Source of the DNA: an uncultured Veillonella sp.
GTDB lineage: Bacteria; Bacillota; Negativicutes; Veillonellales; Veillonellaceae
Length of the DNA: 21,884 nucleotides
Direction: 5' to 3'
NCBI GenBank assembly: GCA_902477915.1
Contig: CABSJA010000032.1
Location: forward strand, 1-21,884
Shown: positions 12,849-20,979 of the stretch, piece after piece
Layout: the number at the start of each line of letters is the position of its first letter
Position numbering within the stretch: the first letter of the stretch is position 1
The notes under the pieces: generated by a model
Seen by the model: only the letters and a program-made list of their open reading frames with translations
What the model was told of the DNA's origin: nothing
Databases searched by the model: none
Made by a program: the position numbers and the translations under genes

Positions 12849-15614
12849 TTATTCTTCGATGACCTCGACGATAATGTCGTGGTCTTCAGATAATTTCTCT
12901 AATGTTTCTGCCAAGAGAGGATTGTTTCGCTCCTCTTCTGTCATATGCTCTGGATCCCATGCGTATTCACGAGCTACCGTCACGCTATCGACGGGCGCTA
13001 CTTCAATAGGTGCTTGTGAAAGCATAGCATACTCATCACTTTGATAAGGGGTTCCCTGTTGTTCGCCCCCATTAGACTTTGGGACAGCTTCTACCTCGAT
13101 ATGCGCACCGCTATCCATAGGGCGTTCTAAGACCTCCCCATCATCGCTAATAACAGTAACACTATCTAACGGATGTGGTGGCATATCATCTAAGGATGAT
13201 ACATAAGCTTCCTCCATATCGTCTACAGGCACATCATCAAAGGAATGAACAGGAATATCATCACCTTCAATAGAACCTGCTAGCGACTCGATAGGGATCT
13301 CTCCATCTGGAACTGATCCGGACGGACTGCCATCAAAGGATGTAATCGGCACATCTCCGCCAGATGTTTGACCTTCTACGGAAGCAACTGTTGTACCTGT
13401 ATTCGTACTACTGCTAGCAGCATTGGTACCGCCCGTCTTCTTCGCTAAGAATGCCAAAGCCGCCGCCTTTGCTGCATCTACCGCTGCAGAATCAGGTTTG
13501 CTAGATTGTTCGTCAGTGGTTGAACCGCCAACCTGTGCAGTAGGTTGTTGAGCTTGTGACGCACTACTACCTTGAGCGCTATTAGCTCCTGCTGAACTAT
13601 TTCCCACTGATGCATTGTTAGTGCCTTGTGGTGCTGATGGATTTGTTAAATCCATTTGCGTCGGCTGGCCACCAGAGGTCTTCTGTACGTCAACCATCGG
13701 TTCTGGTGGACGTTGCGGCGCTTTTACTTGGTGCTGTGTCGTACTGCCAGAGGCCTTTTTATAGTCTTTATAGACCTGTGTAAGGGCATCTACGATTTCC
13801 ACATGTACTGGATAGCCCAGTGTATAGGTGAAAGCATCTGCCGCTTCTGCCAAGTTTACTTCGTTGGTCATTACATTGAGGTGTAATGTGTTCTTGAAGG
13901 CCATAACAGCCTTACTTTGGTCCACATACACAAGCTGACCTTGACCAATAACGGTGGAGGTCATATTGCGATTGCTGTCCTTCAAGTATTTAATGACATT
14001 AGACTGTACATTACGATACTCTTGAGCAGACAAGATTTGATCACTAATGATAGCTTGTGTACTAATGCCTTTTTTACCACGACCTTTGGCTTGATTTCTA
14101 GCAGTTCGTTGTGGTGCACTACTTGTAGTTGGTGGTGGTGCCATACCAACGCCACCCATTGGAGGCGGAGCCATTCCTACTCCATTCATAGGAGGCGGTG
14201 TGCTACCTGGTGCTCCCATCGGTGGAGGTGTCATGCCTACACTCGCAGGCGGTGGTGTCATCCCCACACCACTTGGAGGAGGCACAATACCAACAGTACT
14301 ATTCTGCGTATTACTCATGGAAGCATTCTGCACAGCCGCATTATCTACAGGAACAAAGCTATTTGCATAGCCACTAGGCGGACCAAATGCATTGGCACCA
14401 TAAGTAGGCGTAGGAACCGCTGAACCGCGTTGTTCTAATTGAGCCATGCGGTTCAATAAATCGTTCCGTTCAGAACGCGCGGAAGCCTCTAATGCATATA
14501 CACGGTCTTCTAAACTTTCATCAACAGAGCCTAATTTAGCACATAAAACGAGTAATCCCATTTCGATGATGGTTCGTGGATTATCCACCTGTTTCGCATC
14601 ATTCATAATGGATTGAGCACTGCGAACGTATTGATTAAGCTCATTAAAATCGATGCTTTCAGCTTGAACTAAAAACTCATCTTTAAAGGCATCATATACC
14701 TTGAGCTCATCCGCATCAGGTGCGACCTTGCCAACGAGCAAGGCACGCACGTGCTGAATGAGGGCTTCCATAATCTGCGTTGCATCACGACCTTCTGCCA
14801 ATGCATCGTGAATATAGGACAGTAATTTTGGTCCATCCCCATTTCGCAACGCATCAAGGAAATGAATGATCCATTCCTTGCTAACAAGGCCAATCAGTTC
14901 CTCTACCACTTGAGGTGTAATAGTACCTGTTGCCATACCAGCACATTGGTCTAAGATACTCAACGCATCACGCAAACCGCCATCTGCATGAACTGCGATG
15001 AGCTGTGCCGCTGCTGGATCTAAGCCAAAGCCTTCTTGTTCCGCTACATAGGATAAGCGCTGTGCGATATCGTCAGACGTAATCCGTCTAAAGGTATACC
15101 GCTGACAGCGAGATACGATGGTAACAGGTAACTTTTCAATCTCTGTAGTAGCGAAGATAAACATAACGTGAGCCGGTGGCTCTTCGATAGTTTTTAAAAG
15201 TGCATTCCACGCTTCTGTCGTAAGCATGTGGGCTTCGTCGATGATGAACACCTTTTTACGCCCTTCAACAGGCATAAATTTAACGCTTTCACGAAGGGCA
15301 CGTACCTCATCGATACCACGATTGGAAGCAGCATCGATTTCAAGAACGTCCATGGACTGACCGCTCAAAATCGATTTACAAGCACTACACTCGTTACAAG
15401 GATGATCCGTTGGCCCATGCTCACAGTTGATAGCGCGCGCAAAAATCTTAGCCATACTCGTCTTACCAGTCCCGCGCGGACCAGCAAATAAATACGCATG
15501 AGCCACCTTATCCTCGCGGATAGCGCGCATCAATGTATCAGATACCTGATGCTGACCAACCACATCGGTAAACGTCTGCGGACGGTACTTACGATATAAC
15601 GCAATATATGCCAT
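12849..15614 (-). CDS. dnaX: DNA polymerase III subunit tau/gamma, with a long linker
   Basis: The 921-residue clamp-loader ATPase is much longer than E. coli DnaX (643) or B. subtilis DnaX (563). Domains I-III: Walker A GPRGTGKT (45-52), zinc cysteines C64, C73, C76, C79, DEAHML, and the arginine-finger region SRCQRYTFRR. A proline-rich repeat at 445-495 holds six PPP motifs in 9-10 residue units (VGMT/VGMA-PPP). The tau-like domain (about 530-625: EYRNVQSNVIKYLKD to GYPVHVEIV) follows, then a long Ser/Thr/Gly/Gln and acidic tail. Codons GGT AAA AAA GGC at 513-516 could allow a -1 shift that stops two codons later, giving a gamma-like form. GGGGG precedes the ATG. It lies downstream of the SRP RNA, a common Firmicutes order. 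Confidence 0.96.
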   Translation of the reverse strand: MAYIALYRKYRPQTFTDVVGQHQVSDTLMRAIREDKVAHAYLFAGPRGTGKTSMAKIFARAINCEHGPTDHPCNECSACKSILSGQSMDVLEIDAASNRGIDEVRALRESVKFMPVEGRKKVFIIDEAHMLTTEAWNALLKTIEEPPAHVMFIFATTEIEKLPVTIVSRCQRYTFRRITSDDIAQRLSYVAEQEGFGLDPAAAQLIAVHADGGLRDALSILDQCAGMATGTITPQVVEELIGLVSKEWIIHFLDALRNGDGPKLLSYIHDALAEGRDATQIMEALIQHVRALLVGKVAPDADELKVYDAFKDEFLVQAESIDFNELNQYVRSAQSIMNDAKQVDNPRTIIEMGLLVLCAKLGSVDESLEDRVYALEASARSERNDLLNRMAQLEQRGSAVPTPTYGANAFGPPSGYANSFVPVDNAAVQNASMSNTQNSTVGIVPPPSGVGMTPPPASVGMTPPPMGAPGSTPPPMNGVGMAPPPMGGVGMAPPPTTSSAPQRTARNQAKGRGKKGISTQAIISDQILSAQEYRNVQSNVIKYLKDSNRNMTSTVIGQGQLVYVDQSKAVMAFKNTLHLNVMTNEVNLAEAADAFTYTLGYPVHVEIVDALTQVYKDYKKASGSTTQHQVKAPQRPPEPMVDVQKTSGGQPTQMDLTNPSAPQGTNNASVGNSSAGANSAQGSSASQAQQPTAQVGGSTTDEQSSKPDSAAVDAAKAAALAFLAKKTGGTNAASSSTNTGTTVASVEGQTSGGDVPITSFDGSPSGSVPDGEIPIESLAGSIEGDDIPVHSFDDVPVDDMEEAYVSSLDDMPPHPLDSVTVISDDGEVLERPMDSGAHIEVEAVPKSNGGEQQGTPYQSDEYAMLSQAPIEVAPVDSVTVAREYAWDPEHMTEEERNNPLLAETLEKLSEDHDIIVEVIEE

Positions 15615-15650
15615 TGGAACACCCCCTTTTTCCGAAAATTACAATACTTT

Positions 15651-15659
15651 ATTATACCA
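15651..15659 (-). promoter_or_regulatory. dnaX: Extended -10 promoter for the dnaX operon
   Basis: On the minus strand TGG-TATAAT fits TGnTATAAT exactly. The -35 position is poor. The start point would be near 15644, about 30 nt before the dnaX ATG. It lies downstream of the SRP RNA terminator, so dnaX is transcribed separately from the SRP RNA. Confidence 0.6.
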
Positions 15660-15704
15660 TATTCAAGAAAATCTGACTTATTTTATAGAGCTTAGATTAG
15701 ACAT

Positions 15705-15729
15705 AAAAAAAGCGGCCCCACAGGCCGCC
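15705..15729 (-). terminator. Intrinsic terminator of the SRP RNA gene
   Basis: On the minus strand GCGGCC-TGTGG-GGCCGC is followed by seven T (complement of 15705-15711). It begins directly after the end of the SRP RNA. Confidence 0.9.
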
Positions 15730-15870
15730 TTGCAATATTCGATCACGACAGCCCCCGGGTTCCCCGTGGCACATGAAGGTTACCGCTTAGTGCTGCTACC
15801 TCTCAGTCCTGACACGATTCACAGGCCCCCATTGCACAGGCCCGAGAACTGCCATGATCCAATATTGCAA
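15730..15870 (-). ncRNA. ffs: Signal recognition particle RNA (4.5S-type, short form)
   Basis: The roughly 141-nt RNA folds into one long hairpin. Its 5' end TTGCAATATTGGATCATGGCAG pairs with the 3' end (CTGTCGTGATCGAATATTGCAA) almost perfectly, written here in two halves only to show the match. The tip holds the conserved Ffh-binding domain: GTGTCAGGACTG-AGAG-GTAGCAGCAC, where CAGG and AGCAG form the symmetric and asymmetric loops and a GAGA tetraloop (GNRA) is closed by ACU/GGU. With the Ffh protein it targets nascent membrane proteins to the translocon. There is no Bacillus-type Alu domain. A perfect-spaced promoter lies upstream, a strong terminator follows, and the position just before dnaX is typical of Firmicutes. 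The ends are inferred from pairing and promoter position. Confidence 0.93.
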
Positions 15871-15877
15871 TACAAAT

Positions 15878-15906
15878 ATTATACATGAAAATGCCTCTAT
15901 AGTCAA
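15878..15906 (-). promoter_or_regulatory. ffs: Strong promoter of the SRP RNA, overlapping the gltB terminator
   Basis: On the minus strand TTGACT (complement of 15901-15906), 17-bp spacer, TATAAT (complement of 15878-15883), then 7 nt to the inferred RNA start near 15870. The -35 hexamer lies in the loop and 3' arm of the gltB terminator hairpin. Confidence 0.88.
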
Positions 15907-15920
15907 AGCTATAGAGGCAT
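15887..15920 (-). terminator. Terminator hairpin of gltB
   Basis: A perfect 12-bp stem, ATGCCTCTATAG / CTATAGAGGCAT, with a 6-nt loop (15903-15908), 41 bp after the gltB stop. Only about four T follow on the minus strand (TTTTCATG), so it may be leaky. It overlaps the SRP RNA promoter. Confidence 0.65.
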
Positions 15921-15961
15921 TTCATATGTCTTATCTAAATGATATTCAGTTAGATGAGAAA

Positions 15962-18900
15962 TTATTTTGCATATTTTTCTTTAAATGCAGCTAATTGAGC
16001 TTCTTCCAAGGATAAACCTTGTTCTTTATAGCGTTCAATAGCAGCGTGCATTTCTTCGTATGCTACAGGTACAACTTTTGTAAATCTGTTTACAAAGTTA
16101 TTCCAGTTTTCAAGGATATGACGGCCTTTAGCGGAATTAGTATGCAATACATGTTGTTCTACTAATTCTTTAATGCGTTTAAGGTCATCATTATTAGCAG
16201 GACGTAATTCTACGAGGCCTGTATTTACATAGCGTTCATCGCAATCGAGGATGTATGCATAACCACCGGACATACCTGCTGCGAAGTTACGGCCAATTTT
16301 ACCGAGTACAAGAACTTCGCCACCAGTCATGTATTCACAACCATGGTCGCCTAAGCCTTCCACAACAGCAGTGATACCACTGTTACGAACAGCGAAACGT
16401 TCACCAGCTACACCATTAATGTAGGCTGTACCAGATGTAGCACCATAGAAGGCAACGTTACCGATAAGGATGTTTTCGTCCGCTTCGAAAATGGATTTCT
16501 TAGGCGGATATACAGTGATTGTACCACCGGACAAGCCTTTACCGAGGTAATCGTTCGCATCACCTTCAAGTTCTAAAGTCATGCCTTTAGGAATGAAAGC
16601 ACCAAAGGATTGACCAGCAGAGCCTTCAAAGTTCAACTTGATTGTGTTATCTGGCAAGCCGCTTTCACCATAACGACGTGTCACCTCAGAACCAACCAAG
16701 GTACCTACAACACGGTTAATGTTGTTGATAGCCAATTTAGCGCGAATTGGTTTTTGGTCCTCAATGGCAGGACGGCACATACGCAAGAGCTTGGACATGT
16801 CCAATGTGCGTTCCAATTCGTGATCTTGGTCAATCATGTGCATATGACCTACAGATGCATCGATGTATGGGTGGAACAATACGCGTTTTAGGTCAACGCG
16901 AGACAATTTGAAGTTATCGTCTTGAGATTTTTGACGAACAAGATCGATACGGCCTACAAGTTCAGCTACGGAGCGTATGCCTAAGCGAGCCATGATTTCA
17001 CGCAATTCACGAGCGATGAAGATCATCAAGTTTTCTACGTACTCAGGCTTACCTGTGAAACGAGCGCGCAATTTTTCATCTTGTGTAGCTACGCCATAAG
17101 GGCATGTGTTGAGGTTACATACACGAGCCATTTTACAGCCTACAGCAACGAGTGGCAATGTACCGAAACCGAATAACTCAGCGCCAAGCATAGCCGCAAC
17201 GGCTACGTCAAAACCAGTCATCAATTTGGAGTCTACTTCCAATTTAACGCGGTCACGCAATCTGTTGAGCATCAATGTTTGATGTGTTTCGGACAAGCCT
17301 AATTCCCAAGGCACACCAGCGTGTTTTACAGATGTACGGCCTGCCGCACCTGTACCACCATCGTAACCAGAGATTAAGATATTGTCTGCTTTTGCTTTTG
17401 CCACACCAGCAGCGATAGTACCAACGCCAGCTTCAGATGTTAATTTAACGGAAATGCGAGCATCTTTGTTAACGCATTTCAAATCGTAAATCAACTCAGC
17501 CAAGTCTTCGATGGAGTAAATATCATGATGTGGTGGTGGAGATACGAGCTCAACACCTGGAGTGGAGTGACGAGCTTTCCCGATTTCAGGGTATACTTTC
17601 TTACCTGGTAATTGACCACCTTCGCCTGGTTTAGCACCTTGTGCGCATTTAATTTGCAACTCTTTTGCGTGGATGAGGTAATTTGCAGTTACACCGAAAC
17701 GGCCAGATGCAATTTGTTTTACTTCAGAGTTCATGCTGTCGCCATTTGGCAATGGTTTGAAACGAGCTACGTCTTCGCCGCCCTCACCAGAGTTAGATGT
17801 GGAACCAAGACGGTTCATAGCGATAGCAATCGTTTCATGAGCCTCTTTACTGATGGCACCATAACTCATAGCGCCCGCTTTAAAGCGTTTTACGATGGAT
17901 TCTTCAGGTTCAACCTCTTCGATAGGAATACCGCCGCCCACTGGGTAGTTCAATTCCATCAAGGAACGCAATGTTACATGGTAATCGTTACGAATCGCTT
18001 TAGAGTATTCTTTATATTTTGCGTAATCACCGTTAATAAGGGATTCTTGTAAAAGATCAATTGTTTTAGGATTGAATAAATGTTCTTCCCCATCTTTTAC
18101 AGGGCCATACCAACCACCTGGTTCAAGCACAGATTCATCGGATTTGAAAGCACGGTCATAACGAGCCAATGCTTCATTGGCAACGCCTACAAGACCAATA
18201 CCGCCAATACGTGTTGGTGTATTTACGAAGAACTTATTAATAAAGTTGGTGTTCAAGCCCAAAGCTTCGAAAATTTGGGCACCCTGATAAGAACGTACTG
18301 TGGAGATACCCATTTTGGACATAACTTTCATGATACCGCCCACAGCCGCTTTGATGTAGTTCTTTTCTGCTTGTTCAGGTGTAATATCACCAAGACGTTT
18401 ACGAGCTTGTAAATCGCGTACAGTTTCAAGAGCCAAATAAGGATTGATAGCTGTTACACCATAACCGATCAATGTACAGAAATGATGTACTTCGCGAGGC
18501 TCACCAGATTCGAGGATAAGACCAATTTCTGTGCGCAATACTTTTCTAATTAAGTGATTATGAACAGCTGCTACAGCTAACAACGCTGGAATTGGTGCAT
18601 GATTTTCATCGACTCCACGGTCGGATAAAATCAATACATTTTGCTCTGTACGTGCTGCTTCTTCGGCTTTTTCACATAATTCAGTCAACGCATCACGCAA
18701 GCCATCCGCACCCTTAGTTGGGTCGAAGAGGATTGGCAATGTAACAGATTTCATACGACGGCAGTCAAGAGCCTTAATGGACGCTAATTCTTGGTTAGTA
18801 AGAATTGGTGTACGCATGGACAACGCATAGGTACCAGCTTTATTAGGATCTGTTAAGTTACCAGAGTTACCAAGCATAACGCGTGTAGATGTAACCATTT

Positions 18901-20545
18901 CCTCACGAATGGAGTCGATTGGAGGATTTGTTACTTGCGCGAACATTTGCTTGAAGTAGCTGTATAACAATTGTGGTTTATCAGACAAGATAGCAAGTGG
19001 AGCATCGGCACCCATTGCACCTACAGGATCTTTACCATCTTTTGCCATAGGTACGATCATACGTACAAGATCTTCTTGAGTATAACCAAAGGCTTGTTGC
19101 TTTTTGAACAAATCTTCTACTTTTGGAATATCGCTTTCATCAGCTTGCGTAATTTCAGACAAGTGGATAACGTGCTCTTTTACCCATTCATCATATGGCA
19201 ATTCAGTAGCAACTCGTTGTTTGATTTCTTCGTCGGAAATAATGCGTTGTTCCTCTGTATCGATGAGAAGCATTTTGCCTGGTTCCAAACGACCTTTAGC
19301 GCGAATATTTTCAGCGTTTTCGTTTACTACACCCACTTCAGATGCCATGATAACGCGATCATCAGTTGTTACATAGTAACGAGCAGGACGCAAACCATTA
19401 CGGTCAAGTACGCCACCGATAACAGTACCATCAGTAAAGCCCATAGCGGCAGGGCCATCCCATGGTTCCATCATGAAGCTATTGAACTCATAGAAGTCAT
19501 GTTTTTCTTGGCTCATGAGATTATTGCGTTCCCAAGGTTCAGGAATCATCATCATAATCGCATGAGGCAAGGAACGACCTGTCATGTGCAAGAATTCCAA
19601 AGTGTTGTCGAACATAGCGGAGTCAGAACCGCTGTCATCTACTACAGGGAATACCTTTTTAATATCTGGGAATAATGGAGATTCTGCTTTACCTTCACGA
19701 GCATTGATCCAGTTTACGTTACCACGGATTGTGTTGATTTCACCATTATGCACTAAGAAACGGTTAGGATGCGCCCGAGCCCAGCTTGGGAATGTATTCG
19801 TACTAAAACGGGAGTGAACCATAGCCAATGCAGATGTAAAGTCAAGGTCACTCAAATCAAGGTAGAAGTCACGCAATTGACCAGGTGTCAACATACCTTT
19901 ATATACGATTGTTTTAGAGGACAAGGATGCAATATAGAAATCACTAGATAATTCCTTGCTCAATGGAACAATGCGTTTTTCTGCTAATTTACGAATAATA
20001 TATAATTTACGTTCAAATTCTTTGTTATTAGTTACGTCTGGGCCTTTGCCGATGAGGATTTGAATCATCCAAGGACGAATGGCAGCCGCCTCTTGACCAA
20101 CCTTTGTACCATCTACTGGTACTTCACGCCAGCCAAGAACAACTTGACCTTCTTCGCGTACAACCTCTTCAAAAATGCGTTTTTGCTCGTTACGGAGGCT
20201 TTCATATTTATGGGCAAATATCATACCTACGCCGTACTCACCAGCTGCAGGCAAATTAATACCAAGCACTTCGCATTCGCGTTTAAAGAACTCATGTGGA
20301 ATTTGTACCAAAATACCGGCACCATCCCCTGTGTCCTTATCGGCACCAGCACCACCACGGTGTTCAAGGCGCTCTAAAATACGCAAACCATCATCGATAA
20401 TATCGTGGGATTTTTTACCTTTAATATTAACGACAAAGCCCATGCCGCACGCATCCTTTTCAAATTGGCTGCTGTACATACCATTAGCTTCTAGTCTAGC
20501 TTGATCTAGACGTTGTTGCTCGATTGTGCTCTGATTCCTATCCAT
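15962..20545 (-). CDS. gltB: Glutamate synthase large subunit
   Basis: A complete 1527-residue GOGAT alpha subunit that makes two glutamates from glutamine and 2-oxoglutarate. I chose the ATG at 20545 because AAGGAG lies 8 nt upstream; a GTG three codons earlier overlaps that site. A 32-residue propeptide precedes the catalytic Cys33 (KDACGMGF) of the class II amidotransferase (33 to about 420). The central domain, the FMN barrel (about 800-1190: GAMSYGAISKEAHE, SGYDGGTGAA), the 3Fe-4S cysteines C1137, C1143, C1148 (CKMARVCNLNTC) and the GXGXG helix domain (about 1260-1480) follow. No gltD lies next to it in the window, so the electron donor (a separate GltD, or ferredoxin) is undecided. It is followed by its own hairpin and then the SRP RNA. 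Confidence 0.96.
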   Translation of the reverse strand: MDRNQSTIEQQRLDQARLEANGMYSSQFEKDACGMGFVVNIKGKKSHDIIDDGLRILERLEHRGGAGADKDTGDGAGILVQIPHEFFKRECEVLGINLPAAGEYGVGMIFAHKYESLRNEQKRIFEEVVREEGQVVLGWREVPVDGTKVGQEAAAIRPWMIQILIGKGPDVTNNKEFERKLYIIRKLAEKRIVPLSKELSSDFYIASLSSKTIVYKGMLTPGQLRDFYLDLSDLDFTSALAMVHSRFSTNTFPSWARAHPNRFLVHNGEINTIRGNVNWINAREGKAESPLFPDIKKVFPVVDDSGSDSAMFDNTLEFLHMTGRSLPHAIMMMIPEPWERNNLMSQEKHDFYEFNSFMMEPWDGPAAMGFTDGTVIGGVLDRNGLRPARYYVTTDDRVIMASEVGVVNENAENIRAKGRLEPGKMLLIDTEEQRIISDEEIKQRVATELPYDEWVKEHVIHLSEITQADESDIPKVEDLFKKQQAFGYTQEDLVRMIVPMAKDGKDPVGAMGADAPLAILSDKPQLLYSYFKQMFAQVTNPPIDSIREEMVTSTRVMLGNSGNLTDPNKAGTYALSMRTPILTNQELASIKALDCRRMKSVTLPILFDPTKGADGLRDALTELCEKAEEAARTEQNVLILSDRGVDENHAPIPALLAVAAVHNHLIRKVLRTEIGLILESGEPREVHHFCTLIGYGVTAINPYLALETVRDLQARKRLGDITPEQAEKNYIKAAVGGIMKVMSKMGISTVRSYQGAQIFEALGLNTNFINKFFVNTPTRIGGIGLVGVANEALARYDRAFKSDESVLEPGGWYGPVKDGEEHLFNPKTIDLLQESLINGDYAKYKEYSKAIRNDYHVTLRSLMELNYPVGGGIPIEEVEPEESIVKRFKAGAMSYGAISKEAHETIAIAMNRLGSTSNSGEGGEDVARFKPLPNGDSMNSEVKQIASGRFGVTANYLIHAKELQIKCAQGAKPGEGGQLPGKKVYPEIGKARHSTPGVELVSPPPHHDIYSIEDLAELIYDLKCVNKDARISVKLTSEAGVGTIAAGVAKAKADNILISGYDGGTGAAGRTSVKHAGVPWELGLSETHQTLMLNRLRDRVKLEVDSKLMTGFDVAVAAMLGAELFGFGTLPLVAVGCKMARVCNLNTCPYGVATQDEKLRARFTGKPEYVENLMIFIARELREIMARLGIRSVAELVGRIDLVRQKSQDDNFKLSRVDLKRVLFHPYIDASVGHMHMIDQDHELERTLDMSKLLRMCRPAIEDQKPIRAKLAINNINRVVGTLVGSEVTRRYGESGLPDNTIKLNFEGSAGQSFGAFIPKGMTLELEGDANDYLGKGLSGGTITVYPPKKSIFEADENILIGNVAFYGATSGTAYINGVAGERFAVRNSGITAVVEGLGDHGCEYMTGGEVLVLGKIGRNFAAGMSGGYAYILDCDERYVNTGLVELRPANNDDLKRIKELVEQHVLHTNSAKGRHILENWNNFVNRFTKVVPVAYEEMHAAIERYKEQGLSLEEAQLAAFKEKYAK

Positions 20546-20757
20546 AACGTGCACTCCTTCATATCACTTGATCAATCCAAGCTCTGCGGCATCGTTCCGT
20601 TCGGTCTTGGTGAAAGTATAAACTATAAACTACTTCTAAAGAATCCATTCTGTAGTGATATTATCGGCTGTAATCGTCCATAACCTCATCTAAATTTTAA
20701 ATTCTATAGAATTTTTGTCTATACATAGTATACTCCTGTCCACTGTGAATTGAAAAT
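20546..20757 (-). other. gltB upstream region with a palindrome and possible leader mini-ORF
   Basis: No gene over 30 nt is seen. A perfect 16-bp palindrome, AAATTCTATAGAATTT, lies at 20699-20714. It is inside a possible nine-codon ORF on the minus strand (20697-20726; MYRQKFYRI) that has AGGAG 6 nt before its ATG. A GC-richer block at about 20575-20615 (CCAAG...CTTGG ends) lies just before the gltB ribosome binding site and may fold. No promoter with a convincing -35 and -10 pair was found. Confidence 0.4.
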
Positions 20758-20798
20758 ATAAAAAAAACATAGTCCATGACTTTAAGTCATAGACTATG
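20758..20798 (-). terminator. Intrinsic terminator of the second RluA-family gene
   Basis: On the minus strand CATAGTCTATGACTT and AAGTCATGGACTATG form a 14-15 bp stem (20768-20798) with one wobble, followed by at least seven T. The hairpin is also followed by TTTTT on the plus strand but no plus-strand gene needs it. Confidence 0.85.
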
Positions 20799-20843
20799 CA
20801 TTTTTATCACTATTATTTTTTGTATACACGAATACACAATCAT

Positions 20844-20938
20844 CAATTGAGCTTTTTTTGTTTTACGTGGCACGCTCTGTGACCACATCTAGCAATTGAG
20901 CTTTCTTTATTTTACGTGGCATGCTCTATGACCACATC
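20844..20938. repeat. Two 46-bp tandem direct repeats with a conserved hairpin
   Basis: The copies at 20844-20889 and 20893-20938 differ at 4 of 46 positions and start 49 bp apart. Each contains a hairpin: GTGG-CA(C/T)-GCTCT-(G/A)TG-A-CCAC. Two of the four differences are the C-G to T-A change of the base pair that closes the loop, so the structure is kept. They lie between the stop of the second RluA gene and its terminator, so they would be part of its 3' UTR. Confidence 0.85.
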
Positions 20939-20979
20939 ATCATATAAATTATAATTGATAAAAATTAGAAAAGCAATTA

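Noticed and set aside
13917..14423. Plus-strand open frame of 168 codons opposite dnaX
   Set aside because: It is the mirror of the proline-rich repeat (Trp/Cys/His-rich runs), clearly a shadow of dnaX.
18971..19675. Long plus-strand open frame of 234 codons opposite gltB
   Set aside because: It is antisense to a conserved GOGAT domain, its translation is low-likelihood (Phe/Ile/Cys-rich) with no recognisable motif, and no ribosome binding site fits.
20844..20938. CRISPR array
   Set aside because: Only two repeat copies and a 3-nt gap between them; no spacers and no cas genes.
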